The position numbers and the translations under genes were made by a program. This document shows positions 43,942 to 53,545 of a DNA stretch of 64,000 nucleotides, piece after piece. Source of the DNA: Legionella_C sp048541585 (GTDB lineage Bacteria > Pseudomonadota > Gammaproteobacteria > Legionellales > Legionellaceae); the NCBI RefSeq assembly GCF_048541585.1, contig NZ_CP183303.1:868001-932000 (forward strand), in the 5' to 3' direction. A model generated the notes under the pieces. It searched no databases. It had not been told where the DNA came from and saw only the letters and a program-made list of their open reading frames with translations. Each line of letters starts with the position of its first letter. Position 1 is the first letter of the stretch.

Positions 43942-44895
43942 ATGCAAGAGAAAAAAGAATTAGAAAGCCTTGTAACATTGTTGCAAAAAGAATTTTTAAT
44001 AAATTGTGGGTTAAGTGAACAATTTGATCTTTATCCTTTTTCGAATGAATATAATTATGAATCAATATTAACTACTTTAAATATGAATTATACTAAAAAT
44101 ACTGAGAAAATTAGAGTGGCTATGCTATTTGGTGAGTCCCGTTTTCTTTCTATTCTTCCTGAATTAGCTAAATGTGCCGACATAGTTATACTTGCTGATA
44201 TTGAACCTAGGTTGCATTTACATAATAAACATTTGCTAACTTGTTTTAAACAGTCAGTTGACTCTTATGACTTCATTGCTTGCTATAAAAAGAATAATCC
44301 AATTGAAAATGAAAAATTACCTTGGTTAACTAATACTCAGCTACCTTCAATTGCAACTTTAGATCTACTAGAAGGATTATTGGTTGGTAGCATAGGCAAT
44401 TCTATACCATCTCTAGGTGAAAAATATCATTTTTTGCATAATGAAAAGCGATTTCAGTCCTGTAAAGAGGCAGTAAACAAGTTATTTTTTGTACAAATCC
44501 ATTTAAACCTAATGGATAGTAAACAATGCTACCAGTTAGCAGAACATTTATCTCGACATAATGCTGAGCTTACCTTAGTAAATTTTACAAACATTGCTGA
44601 TCATCAATATGGGAAAATGGCATTACAACAATCAATACCACTACTGTTAAAAGATAGCCCTGATTGTTTTATATTATATTCAACAGGCGTTATGAATAAT
44701 GGAGCTATAGAAAAACTTAATATACATATTACGCAAAATTTAGATAATTATTTTAATCAATCGTCAATACCTAATGAAACTTCAGATAAAAAGGATAATT
44801 ATACGAATAAAAAATATACACCTAATTTTTTTGAAACGATAACAAATAATGATATCCCTAGCTATGATACTATAATACCTAAAATAGTATTATAA
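43942..44895 (+). CDS. unknown protein, possibly Rossmann/methyltransferase-like
   Basis: 317 residues, no signal peptide. I do not recognise the family. Residues 57-95 (IRVAMLFGESRFLSILPELAKC, then ADIVILADIEPRLHLHNK) look like a Rossmann strand-loop-helix followed by an acidic strand end, as in SAM-dependent methyltransferases. VQIHLNLMDSKQCYQLAEHL and ELTLVNFTNIADH could be later beta-alpha units. A Cys/Asp pair or other catalytic set is not evident. The C-terminal 60 residues are polar (SDKKDNYTNKKYT) and perhaps disordered, as in many translocated proteins. Standalone gene between LRR and HTH-repeat loci. Confidence 0.6.
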   Translation: MQEKKELESLVTLLQKEFLINCGLSEQFDLYPFSNEYNYESILTTLNMNYTKNTEKIRVAMLFGESRFLSILPELAKCADIVILADIEPRLHLHNKHLLTCFKQSVDSYDFIACYKKNNPIENEKLPWLTNTQLPSIATLDLLEGLLVGSIGNSIPSLGEKYHFLHNEKRFQSCKEAVNKLFFVQIHLNLMDSKQCYQLAEHLSRHNAELTLVNFTNIADHQYGKMALQQSIPLLLKDSPDCFILYSTGVMNNGAIEKLNIHITQNLDNYFNQSSIPNETSDKKDNYTNKKYTPNFFETITNNDIPSYDTIIPKIVL

Positions 44896-44903
44896 TAAAT
44901 TAT

Positions 44904-44999
44904 GACGTGTTGTAAAAAAGAAATAGTATATTGTTAATTTAAGTAGTGATTAGATGAGGTATAAAATCTAGTTGATTTCAAATAGCGCACGTTGAAAAA
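44904..44999 (+). mobile_element. IS6-family left-end remnant
   Basis: Starts GTGTTGTAAAAAAG, then keeps the non-coding leader (AGTATATTG...TAATTTA) and the sequence GTTGATTTCAAATAGCGC. That last part corresponds to the VDFKWRHF codons of the intact transposase, with the Trp codon now a stop. It ends after about 95 bp. Confidence 0.65.
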
Positions 45000-45078
45000 T
45001 TAAGTTGCAAAAATTTATTAGCCTAATAAATTCCAATTTATTAAAAGAGGGTTCTTTCTTAAGATCCTATCTAAGTAA

Positions 45079-45633
45079 TTATTTTGCTACTTTAGGCTGT
45101 GGTACTTGCTTAAAGTCATTTTCCATAGTTTCTTCCCGAGCAGCTCGTTTATGTGTCGAATTAAAAAAGGTTGGCAGGCTTTGCAGTGAAGATGAACTAG
45201 ACACGTTTTTGTACCGTAAGGTACTTTCTTCAAGCTCAGCGCTAGGTACGCTATCATGATCTCGTATTCGGCTTTCTTCAAAAGTAACCTCTGTTGAATC
45301 CTGCGCAAGGAGGTCCTCTGGCCAGGAAGTTAACTCATCTAAAATAATGTCTTGCTCACCGGATGTTGCTTCATCTAAATTAACCTTTTTAGTATAACTA
45401 GAGGTTACAACGTCGTGTTTAGGATAAGGTGATTCTTCAATCGCTTCATCAAAAGGATCAATTACGCCCGCAAGAAAATAAACATCATCTTTAATAATAT
45501 CTAACATGGTTAATAGAGTTTCTTGTGGTAGTCCATTATCAGAAATATCTGAGGTATTTGATAAAGTGAGTGGGGAAAGGGCTCTAGTGTGCTCTGATGC
45601 ATTACGTTCTTCAGCATGTAGCACGTACTGCAT
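45079..45633 (-). CDS. miniature HTH-repeat family member, tail domain only
   Basis: 184 residues equivalent to the last part of the large HTH-repeat proteins. It begins MQYVLHAEERNASEHTRA at the point corresponding to CNYVLHAKENNASARRRA, then PQETLLTMLDIIKDDVYFLAGV, DEAIEESPYPKHD, LPTFFN and KRAAREE, ending KQVPQPKVAK. All HTH modules are deleted. The family promoter block (GTAGTATAATTATTGTACAA) lies directly before the ATG, so an internal deletion joined the promoter region to the tail in an open frame. There is no obvious ribosome-binding site. It could be a silent deletion product or, if expressed, a tail-only competitor. Confidence 0.6.
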   Translation of the reverse strand: MQYVLHAEERNASEHTRALSPLTLSNTSDISDNGLPQETLLTMLDIIKDDVYFLAGVIDPFDEAIEESPYPKHDVVTSSYTKKVNLDEATSGEQDIILDELTSWPEDLLAQDSTEVTFEESRIRDHDSVPSAELEESTLRYKNVSSSSSLQSLPTFFNSTHKRAAREETMENDFKQVPQPKVAK

Positions 45634-46294
45634 TGACAGTATGTAGTATAATTATTGTACAATATAATTATTAAAATTTTATTAACTGATTTATTAGGTT
45701 ACTTAAAATATTGCCTAAATAGGTATGTTGCAAAAAATAAGATAGTTGGAACAAGAAGAGAACAGTCCAAGAACATTCTTTGAAATTATTAAGTCTGATA
45801 AAGAGTTAACTATATGGTTAGTAGTTTTTTAGTAAATTCTGTAAAAAACGTTGAATAAGCAGCTTTGGGTACGGGTTCAGCCATAATAAAGCAAAGGGCT
45901 GCTTTATTATAATGGCGTTGCGAATCGAGAAGTGATTTATCATTTTCTAGCCGGTTATACATAAATCCCAAAAAAATGATTTTTTCATTATACAATTAAT
46001 TAAAATTTAATTCAAAAAGATGGTCTTTATTATCCTTTTAATCTTTTACCCGTTTTAAGGATTAGCTCTGATTAAATATCTTCACCGTTAGCCAATTATA
46101 AAGCTCAAGTGGAAAATAGCCTAAATTTTCAAAAATTTTTTATCTAATTAAACCTTCTAGTTTAAGGGTTAAAAGTGTTCAAATTAATTTTTCCTTAATC
46201 ATTAAGTTTTAAAATAAGGTAAATCGTATATAAAATTTATTTATAAAATATGCTTTATTTACTGAGTTACTTTATCTTATAGAGGGGAAATTAA
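45634..46294. other. intergenic region with family promoter and an IS6-like end
   Basis: The left edge holds the HTH-repeat family promoter block. ATGTTGCAAAAAATAAGATAG at 45725-45745 resembles the IS6 left end. A 61-codon minus-strand frame at 45810-45995 has no support. No other feature seen. Confidence 0.4.
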
Positions 46295-47731
46295 ATGCCT
46301 TACCAATCTCACAATCTTAAAAAAATGTTAGAAACAGGCGATATTGATACCTCTGATTTTATTTTAATTGCACTAGAAATAATAAAAATTAAAAACAAAC
46401 ATCTAGTAACTCAAAACTCAATATTAGAAGCAATAGAAGCAATTAAAATGGATTATCTTAAGATTAATTACACTGATGCTATTGAAAAACTTATTGCAGT
46501 AGCCAAAATTCTAAATGAGCCAAATATTGTAAGGTTATTTGAACAGGCTGCGATAAAAGCGGCTAAAAACAGTAAGCCAGAACAAGTAGAAAGTAGAAGA
46601 TATTTTGAAACTAAGTTGGCTACTGAACACTGGAAAACCCTTGATACGACAGAACACCAAGACAGCCTTGATCGCCTTGCCAAATATATGGTTGGGGCCA
46701 ATAATCTTTATGCAGAAATGAAAGGTTTTTCAAAACTTAAAAAAGTTAATAATTTGAAAGACATAGAAATGGTTATTGCTGCAATAAGAGGATTTGGTGA
46801 AGATGAAACCGCTACAGCAGTTGTTTTAAATAAGATAATAGAGATGCGACATGAAGAAAATGCATTATCTGATTTTAAAGACAGGGGTGCACAACGCATG
46901 CTACAAGATGTAGGGTATTCACAAAATCCGGGTATCATCAAAGCAAATTGCCCGATACCTTTAGTTGAGCTGAGTGAAGAGCCAATATTAGGCGGTATTA
47001 CAAATAGCTTTTCCATCGACCGAACAATTAAAGATGGTTACTCTGCTAAAAATGTGGACATCCCCTTTGTTAACTCAGTTTCTGGGACAGCTTATACCTT
47101 GGCAGCTGTGTTAAATGAATATGTAAAAGAAAACTTGCAAAGCCCTACTTTACAAAAAGATATAGATAATATTATCGAAACTTTCTTGGCATATACCTGC
47201 AAATCAGGTTTTCATAGCTTATCAGAAATGATTGATGTACTAAATTCACCAGAAGTTACTAAAGTATTTGCTGAATATGGTCTCAAAACAAATATTTCTT
47301 TTTCCAAAGAAGCGCTTGAAACTGCAATTACTGCTGCAACTCATTATGCGGAAGTAAGACAATCTCAGAGAAGTATGCTTAAGACAATATTCCAACACTC
47401 TCTTTTTAAGAGACATGCAGAGCCAACTACTAAAGCAATTTATCCTAAAGAGATTGCTTTACGTGTAAGAGAGGAGAAGATAACCGGACCTCGAATTGAA
47501 AAAGCATTGAGAAACATGTATCAAGAGGGTCTAAACGGTAATGAAAAATATACACCAGAAAATTGTAGGGAAATAGCTTTACAATTTATTAATTATACCA
47601 CAAAGCATTGTCGTCATTTCAAGATAAATGGAGTAAGACAATTTGTTAAAAAAATGAATGAAATCATTCAAGAAAGACAAGAGCATATTGACAAACATAT
47701 TGGTCTTCATGTCAAAACTTGTGCAATATGA
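46295..47731 (+). CDS. large alpha-helical protein of unknown function
   Basis: 478 residues, almost wholly helical by composition (many Glu/Lys/Leu/Ala), without signal peptide or membrane segments. I do not recognise the family and see no catalytic signature. Possible landmarks are IEMVIAAIRGFGEDETATAV, the loop DIPFVNSVSGTAYTLAAVLN and the C-terminal ENCREIALQFINYTTKHCRH. A GAGGGG box precedes the ATG. Single gene with long non-coding flanks, like most effector-type genes here. Confidence 0.65.
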   Translation: MPYQSHNLKKMLETGDIDTSDFILIALEIIKIKNKHLVTQNSILEAIEAIKMDYLKINYTDAIEKLIAVAKILNEPNIVRLFEQAAIKAAKNSKPEQVESRRYFETKLATEHWKTLDTTEHQDSLDRLAKYMVGANNLYAEMKGFSKLKKVNNLKDIEMVIAAIRGFGEDETATAVVLNKIIEMRHEENALSDFKDRGAQRMLQDVGYSQNPGIIKANCPIPLVELSEEPILGGITNSFSIDRTIKDGYSAKNVDIPFVNSVSGTAYTLAAVLNEYVKENLQSPTLQKDIDNIIETFLAYTCKSGFHSLSEMIDVLNSPEVTKVFAEYGLKTNISFSKEALETAITAATHYAEVRQSQRSMLKTIFQHSLFKRHAEPTTKAIYPKEIALRVREEKITGPRIEKALRNMYQEGLNGNEKYTPENCREIALQFINYTTKHCRHFKINGVRQFVKKMNEIIQERQEHIDKHIGLHVKTCAI

Positions 47732-48265
47732 TTCTATTTATTTTATTTCCAGGCTAAAGTCTATTTAAGAATTACGTGTTATTTTTTATATAATTAGTTT
47801 TAAATTTATATAATACTTGAAAAAAATAGATTTTATTCTGCTTTAATCTTATGGCTGCTAATAATAGCTAAGGCTGATTACACAGTTTCACATTTAACTA
47901 GCTAGAAGTCAATTTGACTTACATACGCGCTACTCTGGAGTTCAATTTTAGAATAAAAAATAAATAAATTCTAACTTCTCTATTACCTGTTCATCGTTTT
48001 TACATTGAATTTGAGTATAAAACTCTATATCTTTGACTTGTCAGTTATAAATTAAAGGCACAGTTTAATATAGTTGTTAGACAATGATTTGTTGTTCTCC
48101 ATCAGACCATATAAGACTTTAAAAAATATAATACTCCCATCTTGTAAGAACTGCTTAATATATGTGCCATATAAGAGTTTTTATTTTCAATGTAATATTT
48201 TTAATAATAATTTATTAATCTATTTGTGCTAATATAAAACAATTATATTAATAAACTATCAATTT
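47732..48265. other. intergenic region
   Basis: AT-rich, no gene or clear terminator. The word CCATATAAGA occurs twice (about 48105 and 48168), perhaps by chance. Confidence 0.35.
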
Positions 48266-50098
48266 ATGGCGTTGCACAGTGCATTATTAAATTTACATAA
48301 CGTATTAGGTTATAAAAAAGAATCTGCAGGATTGTGTCATGGTTTTTCGCTGCGCTGGTTAGAGGCAACTTTTTTAGGTGAGATAGAGCTTCTACGCTTT
48401 GAATGGCGTATGAATAATATTGAGCACATCCCACCGGACATATTATTAGCGAAAATAGAGCAAACAAAATCTAAAAAAGGGCAAGGTCTTACTGATGAAG
48501 ATAACGCTTTACTTAGTATATTTGCTTTTTTTGATAGTTTAGAACTATTTCATTCGCCTGAGAAATATACTACCTTATTTGAGCAAAATTTAAATCAAAA
48601 TGATGTTTCGCTTATTTCACCCGTAGCATCCTCTGCTATGATTGAGGCACAAGGCAATTTAGGACAAATTTATTCAGAGCCTAAGATTCTCACTCGAGAT
48701 GAACTTTACAGCTATCTGCAAGATTTAGCCTGTTTAATAGGTAATACTTTAAACGATACTAATATACCCATTGGATTTTTATTATCGAGTTATAATCATA
48801 CTATTTCATTAAGCTATACACCTAGTTTAGGCTGGTTATTTCGTGACATAAATCAGCCTTTAATGACACTGATAATGACAAGGACAGCTATAGATTATAG
48901 TTTGGTTGATAAGATTATAAAGGCTTTTGATCCAAATAATTCATCACCCTATGTTGCTTTTAATACAAGTTTTATTTTAACTACTAATAATATTACAAAT
49001 TTTGAATTAAAAAAATTAATTCCTGCAAGGCCAAGTAATGAGGCATTAAAAGAGCTTACTCTGCGGCAAGATGAAGATGGTATTACATTGGCTTTATTAG
49101 CTGCTCAACAAAATGATACTGCGTTTATGGCAGCTTTAGTTAATGTTGTTGACATAGAGTTTTTAAATAGAACAACACCGAAAGGTCAAACCTCTCTTTA
49201 TATTGCTGTAGAAAATGATTTTGTTCAAATGATTATGATTTTAGTTGAAAAAGGGGTTGATTTAAATAAGGGTAATGAAAGCGGGGTAACGCCTATTTCT
49301 TTGGCGGCAAAATATGCTTATATTTCAGCTATTAATATTTTGGCAGAAAAGGGTGCTAATTTAGATAAGCCTGATAAAAATGGTGTAACACCTATGATGG
49401 TTGCTGTGCGGTTATGTCATCTGCCAGTTATCAATCTTTTAGCCGAAAAAGGTGCTAATTTAGATCAAGCGGATAAAGAGGGTGTAACCCCTGCTATGAT
49501 TGCTGCGGCAATAGGGGATGCTGTGGTGATGACAGCCTTAATTCAAGGAAAAGCTGATGTAAATAAAGCCATGGCAGATGGCACTACACCGATATTTATT
49601 GCAGCGCAAAGGGGCGATATTGCAGTGATTGAGGTTTTAATTAAAGCAAATGCAGATTTAGATAAAGCGCTAATAGATAATGCCACACCTGTATTTATCG
49701 CAGCACAATATGGTCATGTTGAGGTAGTTAAATTATTATTAATGAGTAAACGGTGTAATATTGAAATTCCTTTTGAATCGACTAAAGAAGAATTGATAAA
49801 ATTTGCAGCTGAGGAATCAGAAAAGCAACAGAATCCTGAAATCAGTCAACGCATGCATGAATTTTTAAAAACACAATCTTCAGAGCAAATTAAAATGCAG
49901 CCATATGATATTGCTAAAATAATGGGGCATAATGAGATTGCTAACCTTATTACAGATCACCTTAAATCTATAAATCAAAATGACTTAAGTCAGGACCATT
50001 GTTTTTCGGCAAGCTCTTCATTGTTTTCTAAAAGAAAACAAACAGAAGAGCCTTCATCAGAAGAATGTAACTCTATTACCAAAAGAAAAGGTAGATAA
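48266..50098 (+). CDS. ankyrin-repeat protein with N-terminal Cys/His/Asp domain
   Basis: 610 residues. Residues 1-230 are the same domain as in the 25014-27593 and 54084-55952 products: Cys24 in GLCHGFSLRWLEA, SIFAFFDSLELF, PIGFLLSSYNHTISLSYTP with His178, and GWLFRDINQP with Asp194. This suggests a cysteine-protease-like fold. Residues about 270-495 hold seven ankyrin repeats (GVTPISLAAKYAY, GVTPMMVAVRLCH, GVTPAMIAAAIGD, GTTPIFIAAQRGD). A further segment (QPYDIAKIMGHNEIANLI) is shared with the 54084 product. The C-terminus is Ser/Lys-rich and ends KRKGR, a basic patch that could be a nuclear signal. Effector status is inferred. Confidence 0.82.
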   Translation: MALHSALLNLHNVLGYKKESAGLCHGFSLRWLEATFLGEIELLRFEWRMNNIEHIPPDILLAKIEQTKSKKGQGLTDEDNALLSIFAFFDSLELFHSPEKYTTLFEQNLNQNDVSLISPVASSAMIEAQGNLGQIYSEPKILTRDELYSYLQDLACLIGNTLNDTNIPIGFLLSSYNHTISLSYTPSLGWLFRDINQPLMTLIMTRTAIDYSLVDKIIKAFDPNNSSPYVAFNTSFILTTNNITNFELKKLIPARPSNEALKELTLRQDEDGITLALLAAQQNDTAFMAALVNVVDIEFLNRTTPKGQTSLYIAVENDFVQMIMILVEKGVDLNKGNESGVTPISLAAKYAYISAINILAEKGANLDKPDKNGVTPMMVAVRLCHLPVINLLAEKGANLDQADKEGVTPAMIAAAIGDAVVMTALIQGKADVNKAMADGTTPIFIAAQRGDIAVIEVLIKANADLDKALIDNATPVFIAAQYGHVEVVKLLLMSKRCNIEIPFESTKEELIKFAAEESEKQQNPEISQRMHEFLKTQSSEQIKMQPYDIAKIMGHNEIANLITDHLKSINQNDLSQDHCFSASSSLFSKRKQTEEPSSEECNSITKRKGR

Positions 50099-50634
50099 TT
50101 TATAATTAAAAATATTTTTAGTTTTGAAGTTCACTGAATTTTTACTATAAACACCTAATACCTATTCTTTCATTTATACATGTGGTTTCAATCGTATAGA
50201 GCGTTTCTAAAAGTCGATTTATATGCCTTTAAAGAACATTTTTTAATAAATTAAAAGTTAATGATTTATCTACAATAGGTAAGTCACTTAATCATGCACG
50301 CTTTGCAAGTTTACTTCGCTCTGAAAGTAATATTATTTGAATGATATTTGTTTAGTTGAACGCATTTTTTTGATTCTATTATTTAATCGATTTAAATTAA
50401 ATTATAAATGAATGTTGTTTTGTAATAGAGCAATCGTTTTCATTAAACCACTTAGAAAGTTATTTTAAATTCTGTAGGTAAGTTTCTTTTATTAAGTTTT
50501 GACTTAAAAAACCTTAATTTTATCAATTATTTATATTATTTTTTAATTGTGACATTAGCCCAGTTACATTAAGATGCACGATTTTAACTTTTGAATTGAC
50601 GTAAATAAAGATTATTTTACCTAAAGAGGCTAAT
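50099..50634. other. intergenic region
   Basis: A short frame near 50265-50340 (STIGKSLNHARFASLLRSES) may be a scrap of a lost gene. Otherwise nothing is seen except the AAAGAGGC box just before the GTG start of the Fic gene. Confidence 0.35.
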
Positions 50635-52104
50635 GTGACAACAGAAGTAAAGATACGTTTATACAGGTCAATGCTTGACTTAGGCTTAAGATTAATTGCA
50701 GGTGAAAGGAATTGCACTGATTATTATCACTCTCTATGCTTCCAACTTAATTATTTATTCCTAAATATAAAAAAAAATAATCAACTTTTTATTTTAGATG
50801 AAACAGGGCAGCAAACTATCGATTGTTTATTAAATAATTTAAGTAAACAGATAATAAGATTTCCACCATGGTTTAGAGCTAAAGAAGACTTTACTTTTTT
50901 CTACTTTCATCTGTTAAGGAGCTGGCTTTATGTTATTAAAGGAAATTTCGATAAGGCAGAAGAATCGCTTATTGTAGCTAAAACATTTCCTGAAAAAACA
51001 CGCTGTACTGAAACTAATCATTTAGGACATTTAGTTCAAAAACAAATAGAACTGCAGAAAGAAATACAACAAATTTACCTACAACAATCCAAGCTAACAA
51101 CGCAAAAAGAAATACTGCCAAGTAACTTAGACCTAATGGTAAAAGAGTATCAATCTAATCAAGCTGTATTACTACTAGATACCACAGATGAAATTTTAGC
51201 TCGCTATTTTATTGATCTTACACAGCAAGCACAAACCAATGATCCTATCGGTTTATGGAATCAAATAGAACCTGGCTCAGTTCAAGCCATGATCAAACTT
51301 GTTCGGACAATTTTTGCTAAAAATAACGAATTATCTACAGATTTTATAAAAGAAATGCATAAGTTAGCTTTGACTGATGTCATTTTACCTCAAGCCAATA
51401 GAAGCCTTGCTATAATTCCGGGAGAATTTAGAAAAGAGCCAATAAGATTTGGCATGCTGATAGATAACACCTCTTTATTAGGACTTTATGACATATTAGA
51501 TTGGGTAGAAAAAGAAAATATAACCAATAACGGCAGGCATAGAGCTGGCTATAATATTATAGCATCAGCCTACCTTGATTCATTTATATTAGAAATATAT
51601 ACACAGCCTCATGAAATTGAAAAAAAACTAACTGAGTTAATAGATAATTATTATTCTGATATTACTAATGCTAGTAGTAAAGTTGATCCAGCCAGAGAAG
51701 TTATAAAAGCATGTGCAACTTTTTCGCATTATTTCTCATTAACTCATCCTTTTAGTGATGGCAACTTACGGTTATCTCAACAGCTCTTAAACTTCCTTTT
51801 AGCTAAAAATAATCTTCCTCTTTGTATACTTTCTGATCCAGCCTTGATTGAAGGTTTATCGCCAGATGAATTAGTAGAGCATATTGTAATTGGATTTCAT
51901 AACTTCAAGCAGCTAATCGTAAAAGGATGTTCGTCCACAGCTAAAGAGATTGATTCAACAGAATGTGATAAAGATACTTCCTCTACTCTTAGTAGTTTGA
52001 TAAATCAATCTATTTTCAAATATCAGATACCTGATAAAACAGATATCAAAAATTCACTAGAGTCTTCAAAGAGTTTAGACTATAGAGGTTTGGCTGGGGG
52101 TTAG
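50635..52104 (+). CDS. Fic-domain protein with variant active-site motif
   Basis: 489 residues; GTG start after AAAGAGG. Residues 1-150 are helical and unassigned. The Fic domain spans about 215-430: IIPGEFRKEPIRFG (flap-like region), EVIKACATFSHYFSLTHPFSDGN in two adjoining segments, and the motif His371-Pro-Phe-Ser-Asp375-Gly-Asn-Leu-Arg379-Leu-Ser-Gln382. The canonical signature is HxFx(D/E)GNGRxxR. The catalytic His, the Asp and the first Arg are kept, but the second Gly is Leu and the last Arg is Gln. The last Arg normally contacts the gamma phosphate of ATP, so another donor or chemistry is possible, as with phosphocholinating AnkX. No inhibitory helix motif was found. Probably acts on a host protein. 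Confidence 0.82.
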   Translation: MTTEVKIRLYRSMLDLGLRLIAGERNCTDYYHSLCFQLNYLFLNIKKNNQLFILDETGQQTIDCLLNNLSKQIIRFPPWFRAKEDFTFFYFHLLRSWLYVIKGNFDKAEESLIVAKTFPEKTRCTETNHLGHLVQKQIELQKEIQQIYLQQSKLTTQKEILPSNLDLMVKEYQSNQAVLLLDTTDEILARYFIDLTQQAQTNDPIGLWNQIEPGSVQAMIKLVRTIFAKNNELSTDFIKEMHKLALTDVILPQANRSLAIIPGEFRKEPIRFGMLIDNTSLLGLYDILDWVEKENITNNGRHRAGYNIIASAYLDSFILEIYTQPHEIEKKLTELIDNYYSDITNASSKVDPAREVIKACATFSHYFSLTHPFSDGNLRLSQQLLNFLLAKNNLPLCILSDPALIEGLSPDELVEHIVIGFHNFKQLIVKGCSSTAKEIDSTECDKDTSSTLSSLINQSIFKYQIPDKTDIKNSLESSKSLDYRGLAGG

Positions 52105-52364
52105 TAACACGTTAATGCGACGGTTAAGCATGTTTCATATTAAATAAAAGCTTACTCGTGATAATTATTAGTTAGCTTTAATTTCAGCTTAACTATAAGA
52201 CATCAATAATTTATTCAATAAAGTTTAAGCAACGCTTTTTTTAATAAAAATTTCCTAGATAATTTGAAATAGTTTTTATGATATATATATATAATTAATT
52301 TTCCTATGTTATGTTCCTGGCCTTTCACAAAACTAGGGAATAATAATGAAAATTCGTCAATGAT

Positions 52365-52733
52365 TTACAATAATTTTTTTTCAAGCAATGCTTTCAATTC
52401 CCATCCCAATATTAGAAAAATACTAAATATCATTGTCACTATTACACCCACAGGTAAAATATATTTAGAAAATTGATAAAGGGTATTTCCTAATCGAGTT
52501 ACGCTCTCACCGCCTAATGTTCCTTCATTAAATTTAATCGTAGGTAATATTGAGTCTTTAACTTTAATCCAGCCAGAGGCAAGAGCAATGGTGGCACCTG
52601 GTTTTTGTAAAGGTTGAATATTTTTTTGAATTAGTAATTGTAAAGGGTAAAAAAATAAAATAGCACCTAATAACATCGTAGCTAAAGGAACCAACTTTGT
52701 AAGATAAACTGAATAACGCATAAAAATCCTCAT
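52365..52733 (-). CDS. small membrane protein of unknown function
   Basis: 122 residues with two strong hydrophobic helices (about 10-35 and 88-112) flanking a polar loop of about 50 residues. No family recognised. An alternative start at 52721 (MRYSVYL) has a better AGGA spacing. Single gene; role unknown. Confidence 0.6.
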   Translation of the reverse strand: MRIFMRYSVYLTKLVPLATMLLGAILFFYPLQLLIQKNIQPLQKPGATIALASGWIKVKDSILPTIKFNEGTLGGESVTRLGNTLYQFSKYILPVGVIVTMIFSIFLILGWELKALLEKKLL

Positions 52734-52832
52734 GTGTAATCCCTGGTTAATTAAAATTAATCGTGGCTTGTTAGCTGGATTAAAATGACTATCGAAAAAA
52801 TATACCTAGATTGAAGCTAAGTTCGCCACAAT

Positions 52833-53108
52833 TCATTTGAGCCTATCGAAGTTATCATCAACATAAATAGAGGTTGTGACAATGGAAGCATGGCTCGCTA
52901 ATCGAGATACCGCTTTAATATTGACTCCCTGTTCAATCAGTTTGGTAGTAAAGATCCGACGTCCTAAGTGAGAGCTTGCGCCTATAATAACCCGCCTTGT
53001 CATACAATCTCCTAAACAACTTTGGTAAAGTATTTGATGTAAAGCGACTTTGCCATTGCGTTTAAATTCACTATCTGTTAAAACTTTCGCTTTACCTTTT
53101 TTAGGCAT
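52833..53108 (-). pseudogene. tyrosine recombinase (integrase) remnant with internal deletion
   Basis: The frame starts like small phage-type integrases (MPKKGKAKVLTDSEFKR) and then jumps to the C-terminal catalytic part. That part has HLGRRIFTTKLIEQGVNI (HxxR box), RLASHASIVTTSIYVDD with the second His box, and the nucleophile Tyr in IYVDD. The first catalytic Arg and most of the core are missing, so the open frame reflects an in-frame deletion. Confidence 0.72.
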
Positions 53109-53229
53109 AATTTTTATTTAAGTTCATGAAAAAATGATATTTTAAATAAAAATGAACTCTGAGTAAAAATAAAAATTGATAATCATGAAAAACAATTACT
53201 GTAATTAAGGAGGTCCTCAAAATCATATC

Positions 53230-53257
53230 TTGACTTTAAGTATATACTTTATATAAT
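53230..53257 (+). promoter_or_regulatory. sigma70-type promoter with palindromic spacer, mazEF-like operon
   Basis: TTGACT (53230-53235) and TATAAT (53252-53257) are separated by 16 bp. The spacer contains AAGTATATACTT, a perfect 12-bp palindrome at 53238-53249. It lies about 30 bp before the antitoxin start. An antitoxin bound there would block polymerase. Confidence 0.65.
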
Positions 53258-53287
53258 TATACTTTGTTTATACTTCATGAGAAAGCC

Positions 53288-53545
53288 ATGTCTATTGTAA
53301 CTTTAACTAAATGGGGAAATTCTGTTGGTATACGTATACCCTCGACTATTATTAAAGAAGCTCATTTATCTCCAGGGGAAGAATTGGAGATTAAAGTGGA
53401 TGAAAAGGGTGTTCTAACTTTAATTCCGATAAAAAATCAACAAGAAGGATGGCTAGAACAATTTAATGCTGCTGCCGATGCTAGTATGGGAGAAACTCCT
53501 TTATATATAGCCAATGATTTTGATACGGATGAATGGACATGGTAA
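53288..53545 (+). CDS. mazE: MazE/PemI-type antitoxin, AbrB fold
   Basis: 85 residues from ATG 53288 (MSIVTLTKWGNSVGIRIP); a longer frame starts at 53264. The N-terminus is the swapped-hairpin AbrB/MazE DNA-binding domain (KWGNSVGIRIPSTIIKEA, LSPGEELEIKVDEKGVLTLIP). The acidic C-terminus (FDTDEWTW) is the part that wraps and inhibits the toxin. It overlaps the toxin gene by 13 nt. It probably binds the palindrome in the promoter to repress the operon. Confidence 0.9.
   Translation: MSIVTLTKWGNSVGIRIPSTIIKEAHLSPGEELEIKVDEKGVLTLIPIKNQQEGWLEQFNAAADASMGETPLYIANDFDTDEWTW

Noticed and set aside
45810..45995. 61-codon minus-strand ORF
   Set aside because: No ribosome-binding site, domain or family seen; it lies in a region of decayed sequence and could be chance.
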